DNA from: Thalassia testudinum
Taxonomy: Eukaryota > Streptophyta > Magnoliopsida > Alismatales > Hydrocharitaceae
Direction: 5' to 3'
NCBI GenBank assembly: GCA_037157565.1
Contig: JAZHRO010000036.1
Coordinates: 128,162,001-128,226,000 of the forward strand
Length of the DNA stretch: 64,000 nt
The translations under genes were made by a program, and so were the position numbers. This document shows, piece by piece, positions 21,966-32,979 of this stretch. Every line of letters begins with the position of its first letter. Position 1 is the first letter of the stretch. Under the pieces are notes generated by a model, which made no database searches, was not told where the DNA came from, and saw only the letters and a list, made by a program, of their open reading frames with translations.

Positions 21966-22489
21966 ATCTACTATTACCAATCCTTATCAATTCTTATCTA
22001 GGTTGTATTACTAACTATAAAAGTGATAAATGCATAAAGAATGGAAACTAAAAGTTCAGTAGAAAAGTAGTAGCTGGAATTGAGTCACCTCTTCTCCTAG
22101 TGTTCTATCATATAGCTAGATAAAATAGGGGTAGAAGTAGGGGCTAAACAAGGGATAATAAGATAAATAAGTAAACATAACTTTTTTATGACTAATCTTT
22201 TACCTTTTTTCTATTTTAAAAATTAGGTATTTTTTTCCCCTGAGTTCTCTCAATCTCCATTTAGACATCTTTAACCTAATCAAACATGACTTATTTTTTA
22301 GTCTTCTAAAATTTATGTCAAAGACCTAATATATTATATAATCTGATCCTCTACCTAAAATGAACCCAATAACACTTATTGCAAGCAAAATCAAAATTCA
22401 ATTGTATATTGGAAGATGAAATAAAGCTTTCCACATACTTGGCGCCTTGTAATAGTGTTCTTCTTCGATAGTGACTTGAATTTTTTTTA

Positions 22490-23090
22490 GAATGAAGAAT
22501 AACATGACGACCACCTTTGTCTTTTGCTAGAGACTATGCATTTGCACAAGCTATATGTTCCACAAATGTAGTTCTGGTTGAAGGTGTCCTTCTTGGGCAT
22601 AATGTGTCTAACATGCTATTGTCTAAGAATGCAGAAGTAATTTTGTAGTTCTTGGGAGAAAATAAAGACCATGAAGAAACACCTATTGTAATACTAAAGG
22701 CTTCTTAAAGATTGCACTGCCATTCATTCAATTGATGCAAAAAGTGGCCCCTTTCACATGGATTGAGGAATGTGACGTTAGTTTTCAGACAAGATAATGG
22801 GGAGAAGCTAACTACCACACTAGTGTTGGCCTTCCTTCTCCAGGAGAGGTATTTGTTGTGTATACTGGTAATCAACTAGGGTTTAGGTTGCTTGTTCATA
22901 TAGTATAGACATGTGGTAGCAATACACATCACGGTAGGTGAAGACCCACGAAGAGAAGTATGCCATCCATGATCTAGGATTGCTTGCCATCATGCATGCC
23001 TTGAGGATGTGGAGACATCACATTCATAGGAAGATTTTGGGATTCAAATGGATCATAAAAGCTTGAAGTTTATCAGAAAAAAAAATAGTG
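22490..23090 (+). pseudogene. Chromovirus-type gypsy RT/RNase H fragment, plus strand
   Basis: Blocks visible with frameshifts: LLGHNVSNM (family FLGHVVS) near 22595, then GFLKIALPFIQLMQKVAPFT and WIEECDVSFQ at 22700-22785. LAFPSPGEVFVVYTGNQLG follows near 22830-22880 and an ALRMWRHH / IQMDHKSLKF end near 22990-23070. The spacing matches the RT connection and RNase H of chromoviruses, a different lineage from A, C and D. It lies after, not before, the integrase piece at 21745, so the two are separate remnants or rearranged. Confidence 0.75.
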
Positions 23091-24075
23091 TGCGTTAGCA
23101 ATGATAGATGAGCCTATCGAACGATAATGACTACATATTAATTTAATTAACAATTAGGTAGATGGGACTTAGTGTGATGGTTTGTGTCAAAGACCATGAG
23201 TAGTGTTGACTGGTCCTTAGACTTGTAGTGGTGCATGCTATCAGAGATCAGAGAATAGAAACTTTGAGCACAATCCAAACATTTAGGTGGTGCTTTGCAA
23301 GAGATAAGTTTGTGGAATAAGTAAAGGAATATGTAAGGAGTGAACTAAAACAATGAAATAAATGGGTTAATCTATTTGGATGTTTTAACAGATTAAAGTT
23401 ATTCCATAGTGGAGGTGAAATAATTTTACCTTAGGTTAAACCCCTCTTAGCCTGGTGTAAGCAATAGGCAGATTAAGTGGAGGGTTAAGTATGTAACCCT
23501 CCTTACCCTAGCAACCAAATAGTGCCTTCTTGACAACTAGAAACTGATCGCATTATCAAGATCGGATGAATGACTTGGTGTGGTGGGAGATTTAACAAAG
23601 GTTAGTTGGAACTCTAGGATATTGTGTGTTTGAGGATGGAAACCACTGGGCTCGGGAGTAGGTTTTTGTATCTTACAAGTGGCAAAGCTGTGTAAAGAGT
23701 TGTTGAAGGACCATGACACTATGAAGAAGATCCATCTAGGCAACAATATATGACATGCATCAGGACTTGAATAACCACCTTTGGTGGCATGGGAAGCCAC
23801 AAACAACACAGCCGCTAGAGACCTATATCCCAATGGTATGAAGAAAGGCCTATGGTTAATTTGTTGTGTATCCATGAGTGACATTTAGAGGTTTAGGTAG
23901 TGCATACGTTACGTTGTGTCAACTCCTCTTGAATATCATTCAAGCTATGCATGTATGCTATAGCACATGCATATCTATATTTTTTGGTGTTAAAATCAAA
24001 TAACTTAGCATTTCGATCTCCAGCAATTACAGTGACAATTCCTTTAGATTTGAGCATCCTTTCAGAAGCCAAAAG
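23091..24075. other. Unassigned sequence
   Basis: No gene recognised. The minus-strand frames at 23537-23884 and 23893-24120 lack motifs I know. Confidence 0.35.
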
Positions 24076-24342
24076 ATGCCTTCTAACGATGGACAGGTAT
24101 CTTCTCTCATACAAAAACAATTGAAAAACAATTTGACACTGGATGTCCCAAAACTAATAAAAGAACGGGGAGAAGTCAAATGCAAATTCGGATATTCTCA
24201 TATTAAACTATCCATGGATAAAATCCGCATCTTACCTTATGGGGAATATCTTAATAGTTTGATGCATGAAATAATGCCAAACATTCGCAACTTGGCATTT
24301 CTATGGTTCGCCATAGAGTTTCCCTGCAGTTCCATAGGGTAG
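24076..24342 (+). other. 88-codon open frame, unassigned
   Basis: Open from ATG (MPSNDGQVSSLIQKQLKNN) to a stop after EFPCSSIG. The composition is protein-like, with a lysine-rich first half and a more hydrophobic second half (MPNIRNLAFLWFAIEF). I recognise no family and see no promoter, splice context or neighbour that supports it. It may be a fragment of an old insertion or chance. Confidence 0.2.
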
Positions 24343-25960
24343 GATGCATGATAATATATTTGGTATGGCAGAGACAAAGGTTAACCGGTGGCATCATCCA
24401 AATTCCATTCAGAAAGATGACCACACAAAATTGGGGGACCGCTAAATAAGACCTAATTGGCTCGGGCAAATTGGGATGGTGGGCACCGAAAGACGCCACA
24501 AGAGAGGTATGGCCATCTCCCTTGCTCCTTTTGCCATAGCACCTAAGCTTGGCTTTGTGCCCACACCAATCATTGAGGGGTTAGGCATTTTATTAATCCA
24601 GACTAGAGAGGCGGGAAATGGATAATGCTTCAAGACTGCCCCTACGTTCTGCCCGGAAAGGAAAAAGAAAAAGTAGCTGGTCGGCGGCAACCTATTCGAT
24701 CGAGAGAATAGTCAAGCAATTATACACTATAAATTATTACAATCTCTCTGCTTTTTTTTTATTTAATAGAGTACAATTGGGATGATTACCCTTTTCCGAT
24801 CCCCTTTTGTAAGGGTTTTAGATTGTAATTAAGTGTAATAATTATTTGCTCCTCAAGATATGTGATCGATTCATATATCACTTTGCCTTTTGAGCCATTG
24901 TTTTGTTCTTTACGTCGTTGCTTCACCTTCCCACTCTGCATCATCTGATTCGACTTTATGGTGAGCAGTTGGCTGGTTTTAATCCTCCGGGACCTTTGTT
25001 GCTTGAGTCTCAGGTGGATGAAGAAGGCATGTTGTTCTGATTGACTCTAGCGGGTAAGTTAAGTAGCTAGTTTTAGGAAGATTAGGTGACTCGTCTAAAG
25101 TGTTGGTGAGATGTTTGTAGTAGATGCCACGAGCTTTCCTTGCCTTGTAGTTGGATTGGCTCTTTCTTGGGCTTGGTTGATGCTTGCTAGGCTTCGTGGG
25201 CTACCCATAATGGGCTTATCTTTTCCTCCCCTCATTAGTTACTACCATTTTTCTAGCTTGCTGCGAGAGTAAAATTGGAGCCCCCCTTTATTTTTGGTAT
25301 CCCCCCTTGTCCCTAGCAGTTACCGCCCTATTCTATCGAGGGTTGATGCTTCTTCCCTAAGATGCTATGCCCCTCTTTGGGAGGGAGCTCGTTAGTTTTG
25401 CGGTTTGTCTGCTTGGGAACTCTAGTTGTGCCTCTAGGGTCTTGCCTTCTGTGAGTTTAGTGGGTTCAACATTTGAAAAATGAGAGGTGGAAGAGGCTTT
25501 GCCAAAGTATGGTGATGAACTTCCTTGTCATAGATCCTTTTAAAGAGGCCAGCCACCTAAAGCTTGGGGTGGAAAATAGGAAGCACACACTCACAGCTGT
25601 CTAGAGGATCATGGCAGGGGGTAGTATCTCGACGGAGTAGTTTTTGATGTGGTTTGCCACAGATCTTTTAAGGTACACGGCGAGTTGACAAGCTCAAGGC
25701 TGATTGAAGATCATGCTCCAATCGAGGGGCTGAAGAAAGGGGGTGGGGGGAAGATTACACCAACGCTAGCTCTTCTAGTGAGGGAGACTTGATTGATGTG
25801 GAAGAGGATTTGGCCTAGATGCTACTAGAAGCCTGATATGGCCAATGTTCCTAGAATGGTCACTTGTAGCTCAACCATCCTATTATCTGCCTCCCTCATT
25901 TTGGTGGCTATATATTCTTCTTTTTTGATGTAATAGATGCTCTACCTTGTTATCTTGTAA
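24343..25960. other. Unassigned sequence, possibly decayed gag region
   Basis: No intact gene. The downstream plus-strand gag and protease remnant makes decayed gag likely in the right half, but I could not identify blocks. Two similar phrases near 25520-25545 and 25660-25680 (CATAGATCCTTTTAA and CACAGATCTTTTAA) hint at an internal duplication. Confidence 0.3.
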
Positions 25961-27090
25961 AGGTGACCGCTTCCCACAATGCTAATGACTACTACGATAA
26001 AACCAACAACGATCCAATGGAAAATTGTCATGACCTTAGGAACCAGATTGAGTCCTAAATCCATAATGGCAAACTCATGCAGTATGTAAAGCGCAACAAG
26101 GTAGACAAGGGGAAATGCTCGATGGAGGGCCCGGAGGAATTCCATTGAGCACAACTCTAGCATTTTCGGGGGGCTAACATGGTTGCCTCAACTGAGCCCT
26201 TGGACCATAAGGACGTCATCGACATCGTGATCGAGGAAGGGCTTGACTAGGGCCTTCCGCCTGAGGAGTATCATCGATGAGCCCTCCACAAGCTGGCATG
26301 TAGACGATAGAGGTCCACTGTCCCTGTCAATTTTGCTTTGCTTGAGTCCCTATCATTGACGAGAGATGGACTGGCATCTGTGAAGCTTATATTTGGGGGG
26401 AACACAAGAGCGAGCCAAAACTTGGAGCCTTAAATAGACTTGGTTTAAGTGACCCTTCTTGTCTCGAGCTGGGGACAAGCACTCCTCAACAAGAAGTCAA
26501 AAGAGCCGCGATCGCTAACTTTCAGCATCTTTTGGACCCTGGGTGCCATAATGACTTCCTCTTGGTTACCCTGCAAGTGGCTGGGCGGAACCAACCGTGC
26601 CTCCTCATCGATGAGGGTAGCGATGTGGAGGTTTTGTTCCTCTGAACCATGACCTAGCTAGGCTTTGAGGAGAAGAACCTCACCCCATCCTCCTACCCCA
26701 TTGTTGGATTTGGAAATCACAAAGCGATGCCTATATAGAAGATCAACCTCCTGGTCACCATCTGGAATGGAAATTAATACCTAAATTGAACGACCACCTT
26801 CATAATGGCAAACTTTTCAAAGACCTTTGACAGAATTGTTGGTTGCCTGACGATGCATGCCTTTACAACCATTGTGTCCCCTTACTTCCAAATGATCCTC
26901 TTCTAGTCCTTAACTAGCATTAGTATAGTTCATGGTGACCAGTCACCCAGAAGAGAGCTTTTCCACTTGGAAATGAAGCGGATGCCACAAGTAGATCTTT
27001 CCCAAGCCTTAAAAGTGGGACAAGAAAAGGGTGGCCTTCAATGCCATCACACCAAACGAAGGGTCGAGAGATGACTTAGCCAAATTGCTT
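25961..27090 (+). pseudogene. Tat-like gypsy gag end and protease fragment, plus strand
   Basis: The gag end near 25990-26110 reads NDPMENCHDLRNQIES and, after a stop, GKLMQYVKRN, like the H-x4-C-x2-L-x2-IE-LI-x2-G-L-x2-FV motif of Tat-type gags. Protease near 26541-26640 reads HNDFLLVTLQVAGRNQPCLL and then IDEGSDVEVLFL, followed by a stop. YPIVGFGNHKAMPI and MHAFTTIVSPYFQMILF follow. The active site is in the D-x-G-S position (DEGS). Several stops are present. Element C's left edge lies about 115 bases further right. The minus-strand frame at 25942-26163 is a shadow. Confidence 0.72.
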
Positions 27091-27209
27091 CTTCTGGATT
27101 CTTGATGAGGTGTGGGTCATCATAGCTAAAATGCCCAAGTTAAGTTAGAAACTAGGTTAAACACTATAGAATTAATACATGAAAAGGGTTAAGTGTGGGA
27201 AATAGTGAA

Positions 27210-29797
27210 TGTTTACAGGCTATCCAGGAGTTTTAGGACTAATCATCGTAGCAAAGCCTCAATCGCTCGAAAATAATTAAATTTATAACTTAGATTCTAA
27301 AATGGAGTTTGAGGTTGATCACAGGGAGCAATTAATGGTAATTCAATCTCACTAATCACAATTTAATCAGAAATATAAGTAATTATGACCAATGCTTCAT
27401 TTAGAACTACTCAAAATGACATATATATGAAATCCAGTGGTAAAGTGCAAAAAGAATGGGTTAAAATGGTGATTTGAATCACCAAATTAACCCCATTATT
27501 TAAGCTCAAATAAATGCACAGTATCTTTCAATCAAATATGCCATGTCAACCAGTTAAATATCCCAACAGTATGTAGCACTAAGGTACCAGCAAAAGTCAG
27601 ACGAAGGCACAAGGCATCAGACGCCTTAAGTTGCTCAAGGGCACAACTCCAACAGAAGAGGCAAAGGCCTCTCAGAGATCGGCTAAGTGTAGAGTGCAGA
27701 CGTGCGAAGGGAAAAACCCCCCTCTTTCTTCTTCTTCTTTCTCTCTGAGACCCAGCTTAATCGGGTAATCAGCCGGGTATTCTGCCGTGTACAGGAACTA
27801 GGCTTGCGAGCGTGGTCGCAAGCGAGGAGTGCGCAGAGGCGGGTAAGCAGATGAGTGGATATGGGGACACGACCCCCGTGTCTTGGGCGAAGAACGGGGG
27901 TCACAAAATCCTTTTATCTCGCGTGAGTGGCTTCAGATTCCACGATGTGGGACTATCTGTCCCACCATTCTCCTTACGCAGCAGTGACTGATGAAGCTCT
28001 GATTGCGATCGAAGACGAGGCTGCAATCTTCGATTGATTGCCTAGAAGGAGTCTTGGGAGTCAACTGCAGCACCTAGGAGTCGAGTCTGGAAGGATTGTG
28101 GCCGGAAGACTACGGTTGACGTTGAAGAAGTCGAGGGTGGTGGCGGAGGTCCGGTGAAGGCCTGAAACTAAGAACATGGCCTTACGGCCTTGTCAAAACA
28201 GCTTAGAAGCTTCATCGTGAAGCGCGAGTGCAGTGGTGGTAGTCGTGTGGCATGTGAGTGGGTGTGGAGTTCTATCGACCTCGGAGAAAGCGTGTGCAGG
28301 TGAGGGAGTTTGGTGGGACGAATGAGTGTGCGAACCCTCAAATTTGGAGAGGGCTTTTGACAAGGGTGGCACGGCGAAGCTCGTGGAGGTGGCGGCGAGG
28401 CGTTTGATGGTTTGTAGTGAGTGGGAGGCTACGCCGAAGCGCTGTTGGAGTGGAGAACGAAGGTGGTGTTGAGGGTGGTATAGTGGTCGTGAGTGAGTTG
28501 TGAGTGTGGGGAAAGGAAGTAGAGGGATAGAGGAAGGGATAGAGAGGCTTAGAGGGGAAGGTGGAGGGTGAAGGTGGTCAGCATTGGCGAGCTGGAGCCA
28601 AAGAAGATGAAGTCGATGGTGAGTTGGAGCAACAACGAGGAGGAAGGAAGCCCCCCTGTTATGGCTAGCGAAGAGCGAAGTTGAGAGGGGAAGGTAGAGG
28701 GCCGTCCAATTTGATGGTTGGATGGCCGAACGAGGAGAGAGAAGAGGGTTGTTGGAGCAAGGTGTGAAGATGGCTAGAGAGGGAAGGAGGGATTTCTCTT
28801 GCCAAAACTTGCTAAGAAGCAAGGATTCTCATCCTGGGTCCTTTTATAGGCCTAAAAGAGGAGCTCCAAGCTTGGAAACAAGCTCGTGAAGCTTAAGATT
28901 TTTTGCACAAAATTGGATACCCTACTCTTCAAATCATTCGCATGGGAGATTGTGAGTGAATCAGGATCCAAGGCTGGGTCCAATTGGTAGGAAATTCTTC
29001 AAGGAATCTCTCATTCAAATTTGGGAGAGTTTGATTGAGAATCAAGCAAGAAATTCTCGCTTGAATCTTGACGGAGCTTGATGTGTTCACACCAATGGTG
29101 ACAGGGACCAATTTGTAAAGAATGATGAAAAAGTTAGGGACCTGATTGTAACAATTTCAAAAGTTAGGGGCATGAATGAGATAGAAAGTGTCAAACTAGA
29201 CCAAAATGCAAACTAGGTCAAGATGGACTCTGATTGGACCCAAATTTTGGTACAAATCTAATTTGGATCCAAGGAATCTGATGGTGAAGTTGGATTTCAG
29301 TTTTGACCAAGTTTGATTAGAAAATTTAAGCAAAAACCCAAATTAGGGAAGAATTGTGTCTGTAACTCTGTTTAAGGTCAAAATGGGTTCCAAAGGTCAA
29401 GTCAAGGGTACCAAATATTATGGAATATTTTTCTATGAAAGTTAGAAGTTTAGACGGATTTTATCCTGACCAGAACCTCAGTAATTTAAGTGGGTCTGAA
29501 ATTAAGATTTTGGATGCTGTATTAGTTCTCAAAATACGCGAAACCTCGTTTCTGTTTTCATGGATTCACTTATTAGACTTTAATGCTCATTCGACCTTTA
29601 TTTCATCCCTAGCAAATCCCTTGGTTATTATGTGTTTATGATATGCTATTAAAATTACAGAATTAGCCCTGGTTTCTTGTTCTCTTCTCAAAACATAATA
29701 AGGTGGAGATATAATCCTCAGATGAATATGTAGGAGCTTTTATCTTTTATTCCAGACTAAAATGGGCTAGTTAGGGCTCATGATAGTGTTCTCATCA
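27210..29797 (-). repeat. 3' LTR of element C
   Basis: 2588 bp, TGTTTACAGG at the left edge and TTCTCATCA at the right. It matches the 5' LTR in all parts: the left block at 27255-27330 with 40935-41016, the GC-rich middle 27700-28750 with 41390-42377, and the right part 28790-29797 with 55800-56826. The minus-strand open frame 28193-28822 is GC-rich LTR sequence, not a gene. Confidence 0.94.
28841..28850 (-). promoter_or_regulatory. TATA box of element C 3' LTR
   Basis: CCTATAAAAG on the minus strand. The 5' LTR has CCCATAAAAG at the same place (55868-55877), a damaged copy. Confidence 0.68.
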
Positions 29798-29815
29798 TAC
29801 CCTCATGCCTAGCTT
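29798..29815 (-). promoter_or_regulatory. Polypurine tract of element C
   Basis: The minus strand reads GCTAGGCATGAGGGTA right before the LTR start TGATGAGAAC. Element D has the cleaner equivalent AGCATGGGGGTA at 45670-45681. Confidence 0.75.
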
Positions 29816-31389
29816 TTGCTAGTCCCTTAGCAAAAACATCCTATGGATCAAACCAGGTCTCTAGGTCGGATGTAACTGTTAGGGTACCTTACTAAGTTGC
29901 GTCTCTAGAAATCAGATCAGAATACCAACAATAGGCCTAGAGGTACTCAAGTTTCAGCTGAGATCCATACATGACTAGCTTTAGCCTGAGTTTACAGCGA
30001 AGGTTTCTAAGGCCCGCAAAAATTGCCTAGAGGTTCGTTGACCTCAGTGGTGAAAGCACCCGTGCATAGACATAACATGTCCAGGTTCAGTTTGCTAGTG
30101 CATTTTTGTAAGAAAGAGATAGAGAAGGATTTTTTATTTGGAGAGTTTTCTCTCTTTTCTTTTTATTTTTCCCTAAATCCAGTCTTGAATTGGCCCTAAA
30201 CACGATCTATATCGAATTCCTTGTCCCCACCATCAATCCTCGAAGGGTCCCTGACTTTCGATGCTTCGAGATAGCACTACCCATGGAAACCCCTAGAACG
30301 TTGGATTTCGACACTTCGAGATAGTGCTGCCCATGGCATTCTGTAGCTAAATTAAGGCCATGGCAATCGACATTTTAGGATAATCCTGCCCATGGCACTT
30401 GAACCAACACAAGGTCCTTACATGCCCTCAGTAGAATATTTATATATCCTAGGAGACAAGCATCGAGGAGATGATATGTTATTATCCATCTTCGAGGGAA
30501 ATTTCCCACCTCTCCGCGTCAGGAACTCATCCAATCAACTTGTGTTGTCGAGCTGCTCTTAAGCTAGATCTTCGAGATGAGTTTTCAAAATAGAATACTT
30601 CTGGCATGATTTTTCTTTATTAAGCGCACTGAAGCAGACTTAGTGTGTGATTTTGGGTGCTTAGGCTACCAAGTCCTGCAAACCAAAGGGCAGGCAACTG
30701 GGCTGAATAATCCCTAAGCCTTAGACCTACTACATCAGCCTTGCACTTTCCTCAACCTCTTGAGGATTAATCCGGATCTTAACAAATACTTGAGTGTTTA
30801 AAACTTAGAATAGATCCAAGAGGCCTAAGGTCGGTATCTGCCACTAATTCCTTAAGTTTTAGTGTTCCAGGTCTTAATTCATCATCCGATCCAACCTAGA
30901 AGTTAAGTAGGTTCCATATTAAATTTCAAGGGACTCTCTTTTTTCTTTTTTTCTTTTATTTGTTCCTTTTTCTCTTTTCTTTTCTTTTCCTTCCCTTCTC
31001 TTTTTTTCATTTAGCTCAAATTATCCTCTCCTTTCCTTCCCCCCCACCCCCAGTTTTTTTTTTTGAAATGAAACCCTTACATACATTGATTTCACAACGT
31101 TTTGCACTTTAATACCCCTTATGTCTAAGATTTGCAATGTCCTCATTATAAATTAGGTGGGTTCGAGTTCAACTTAGATCGTACGTTAGAACAGGTGAGT
31201 GGTGAATGGGTCAGAATGACTGTTGCAAACGATTTCTAGCTTTGATACAAGTATCAAAGGTGGAGTTGACTATTCTAATGGATGAACCCTAAAGTACAAT
31301 ATGAATTCAGCAAAGAGACATGTCAAGAAGGTTTTGGGTTTTTCAAAGATGATGGGTTGCCTCCCGTTAAGCGCTAAGTTTAACACCAT
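29816..31389 (-). other. Element C 3' untranslated region between integrase and polypurine tract
   Basis: About 1.6 kb with no coding frame. It begins (minus-strand end) with the same TTTTGCTAAGGGACTAGC stretch as element D. At 30245-30400 there are three imperfect repeats of about 60 bases, each ending in CTGCCCATGG or CTACCCATGG. A strongly CT-rich run lies at 30930-31060. Some Athila elements carry an envelope-like ORF here; I see none. Confidence 0.6.
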
Positions 31390-32567
31390 CAGCTGGGCGC
31401 AATGAAGCTTAGGGAGAATGGAGATCAAAAGATACAACAACCAAGTTTGAGTCAGTAAGTTCGATGAGTGGTTTAAGTCTCTGATTGTTCACAAAAAAGG
31501 TTTAGAATCATGGCTAAGTTCACTGATTTCGACAGCTCCATTTCCGAATACTCATCTCACTAGAAATGGTCCAATCCTTTTAGATCTGAGTTTGCCTGGG
31601 AAGAGCTTGAGTTTGGCATCAAAGAGTAGCACTTTCTGACTAGAATGGAAGGATTTTCTTGAAATGTGCCTATCATGGAAAGCTTTCACCTGCTATTTAT
31701 AGATTCACTAGTTCTCGTACACGTCATTGCATAATTCCTCGATCTCGCTCAATTGCAACCAGCAATGTATTCCAACCTTCATAAGATTTAGATTCACTAC
31801 TAAGTAGCATACTGAGCGTACTACCTAGTAGGCTTTATGCTTCATTTCCACGGGGAGGTGACATGCCTTCTCGTACATGAGTTTGAAGGGTGACATGCCT
31901 AATTGGGTCTTATGTACGAGAAGGCCCACAAGGCTTCCGAAAGGTGGGTAGACCAATCCTTCCTATCAGGCCGAACAGTGACCTGAAGGATCTTTTTGAT
32001 CTCCCGATTTGATAATTCAGCCAATCCGTTAGTATGGGGTTGATAAGGAGTCAAGATATGATGAGACACCCCATACTTTTTCATTAGGGACTAGAAGTGC
32101 ATATTGGCGAAATGAGACCTGCCATCACTGATGATGGCTTTTGGAACCCCAAATCTGGAAAAGATGTTCTCCTGAATGAATCGAAGAACAACTTTATGGT
32201 CACTTGTTCTGGTAGGGATGGCTTCAATCCATTTAGAGATGTAATCAACAACGAGTAAGATATATTTGAAACCATTAGATCTTGGAAAGGGTCCCATGAA
32301 ATCAATTCCTCAGATGTCAATGATTTCGCACACAATAATCGAATTCAAGGGCATCATATCTCGCGGGCCCATGTTGCTGAGGGTTTGATAACGAGCGCAC
32401 ACCCTACAATAAGTTTGTGCATCTTTGAACATTGTGGGCCAGAAGAACCCCCACTGGAGGATCTTCATTGCGGTTTTCCGACCAAAGAAATGGCCACCGC
32501 AGGCCTAGTCATGATAGAATGAGATGACATTATTGACTTCGTTGTCAGGAATGCATCTCTGGATTAC
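31390..32567 (-). pseudogene. Element C integrase
   Basis: The zinc-binding N terminus near 32470-32530 reads HD, stop, ACGGHFFGRKTAMKIL, then CRVCARYQ. The core has [20 protein letters not shown] (first D), [15 protein letters not shown] (second D) and AELSNREIKKIL with the catalytic E. The C-terminal domain at 31515-31640 gives [20 protein letters not shown], the GKLRSRW-type module of Athila integrases. Breaks: TGA for W before GIDFMG, stops near 32084 and after LWAFSYIRPN, and others. The reading ends near 31390 (LRPADGVKLSA). It would insert the cDNA; this copy is inactive. Confidence 0.92.
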
Positions 32568-32979
32568 CTAATCGTTGCCAATATGGAAAAGATATGGTTC
32601 TTCCCAAATGTAGTACTTGGCATCGGAAGTCAACTTGTCCTGCTTGGAAGTCATCCAATCTGCGGGGACTTTCCCTGTAACCAAGTAGTTTACCATGTCA
32701 GCAAACCAGGGAAGTCCGTTAATGGCCAACAGATGTTCATCCAGAAAATTCTCAATAATAGGTCTGGATGGGTCAATGATTGAAGAAGGAAGGCGAGACA
32801 AATGGTTAGCTACCATGTTCTACTTTCTTGCCTTGTCGTGAATTTCAAGATCCATCGGATTAATGTAGGTTTCGCATCCTTCTTCGTGAGTAAGTGCCTC
32901 ACTGTGGTGTGATCCGAGTATATGATGACATGGGAACCTAAGAGGTATGATATGAATTTTTCCAGGCCAAATACGACAG
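32568..32979 (-). pseudogene. Element C RNase H, C-terminal half
   Basis: On the minus strand the frame resumes at the insertion edge as [20 protein letters not shown], then [17 protein letters not shown] (the TDHxxL block). The open part 32568-32816 follows with [12 protein letters not shown] and YYIWEEPYLFHIGND, which leads into integrase. The first half of RNase H ends at EKELMTI (35761), on the other side of the solo LTR. A frame change near 32820 separates the two readings. Confidence 0.9.
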
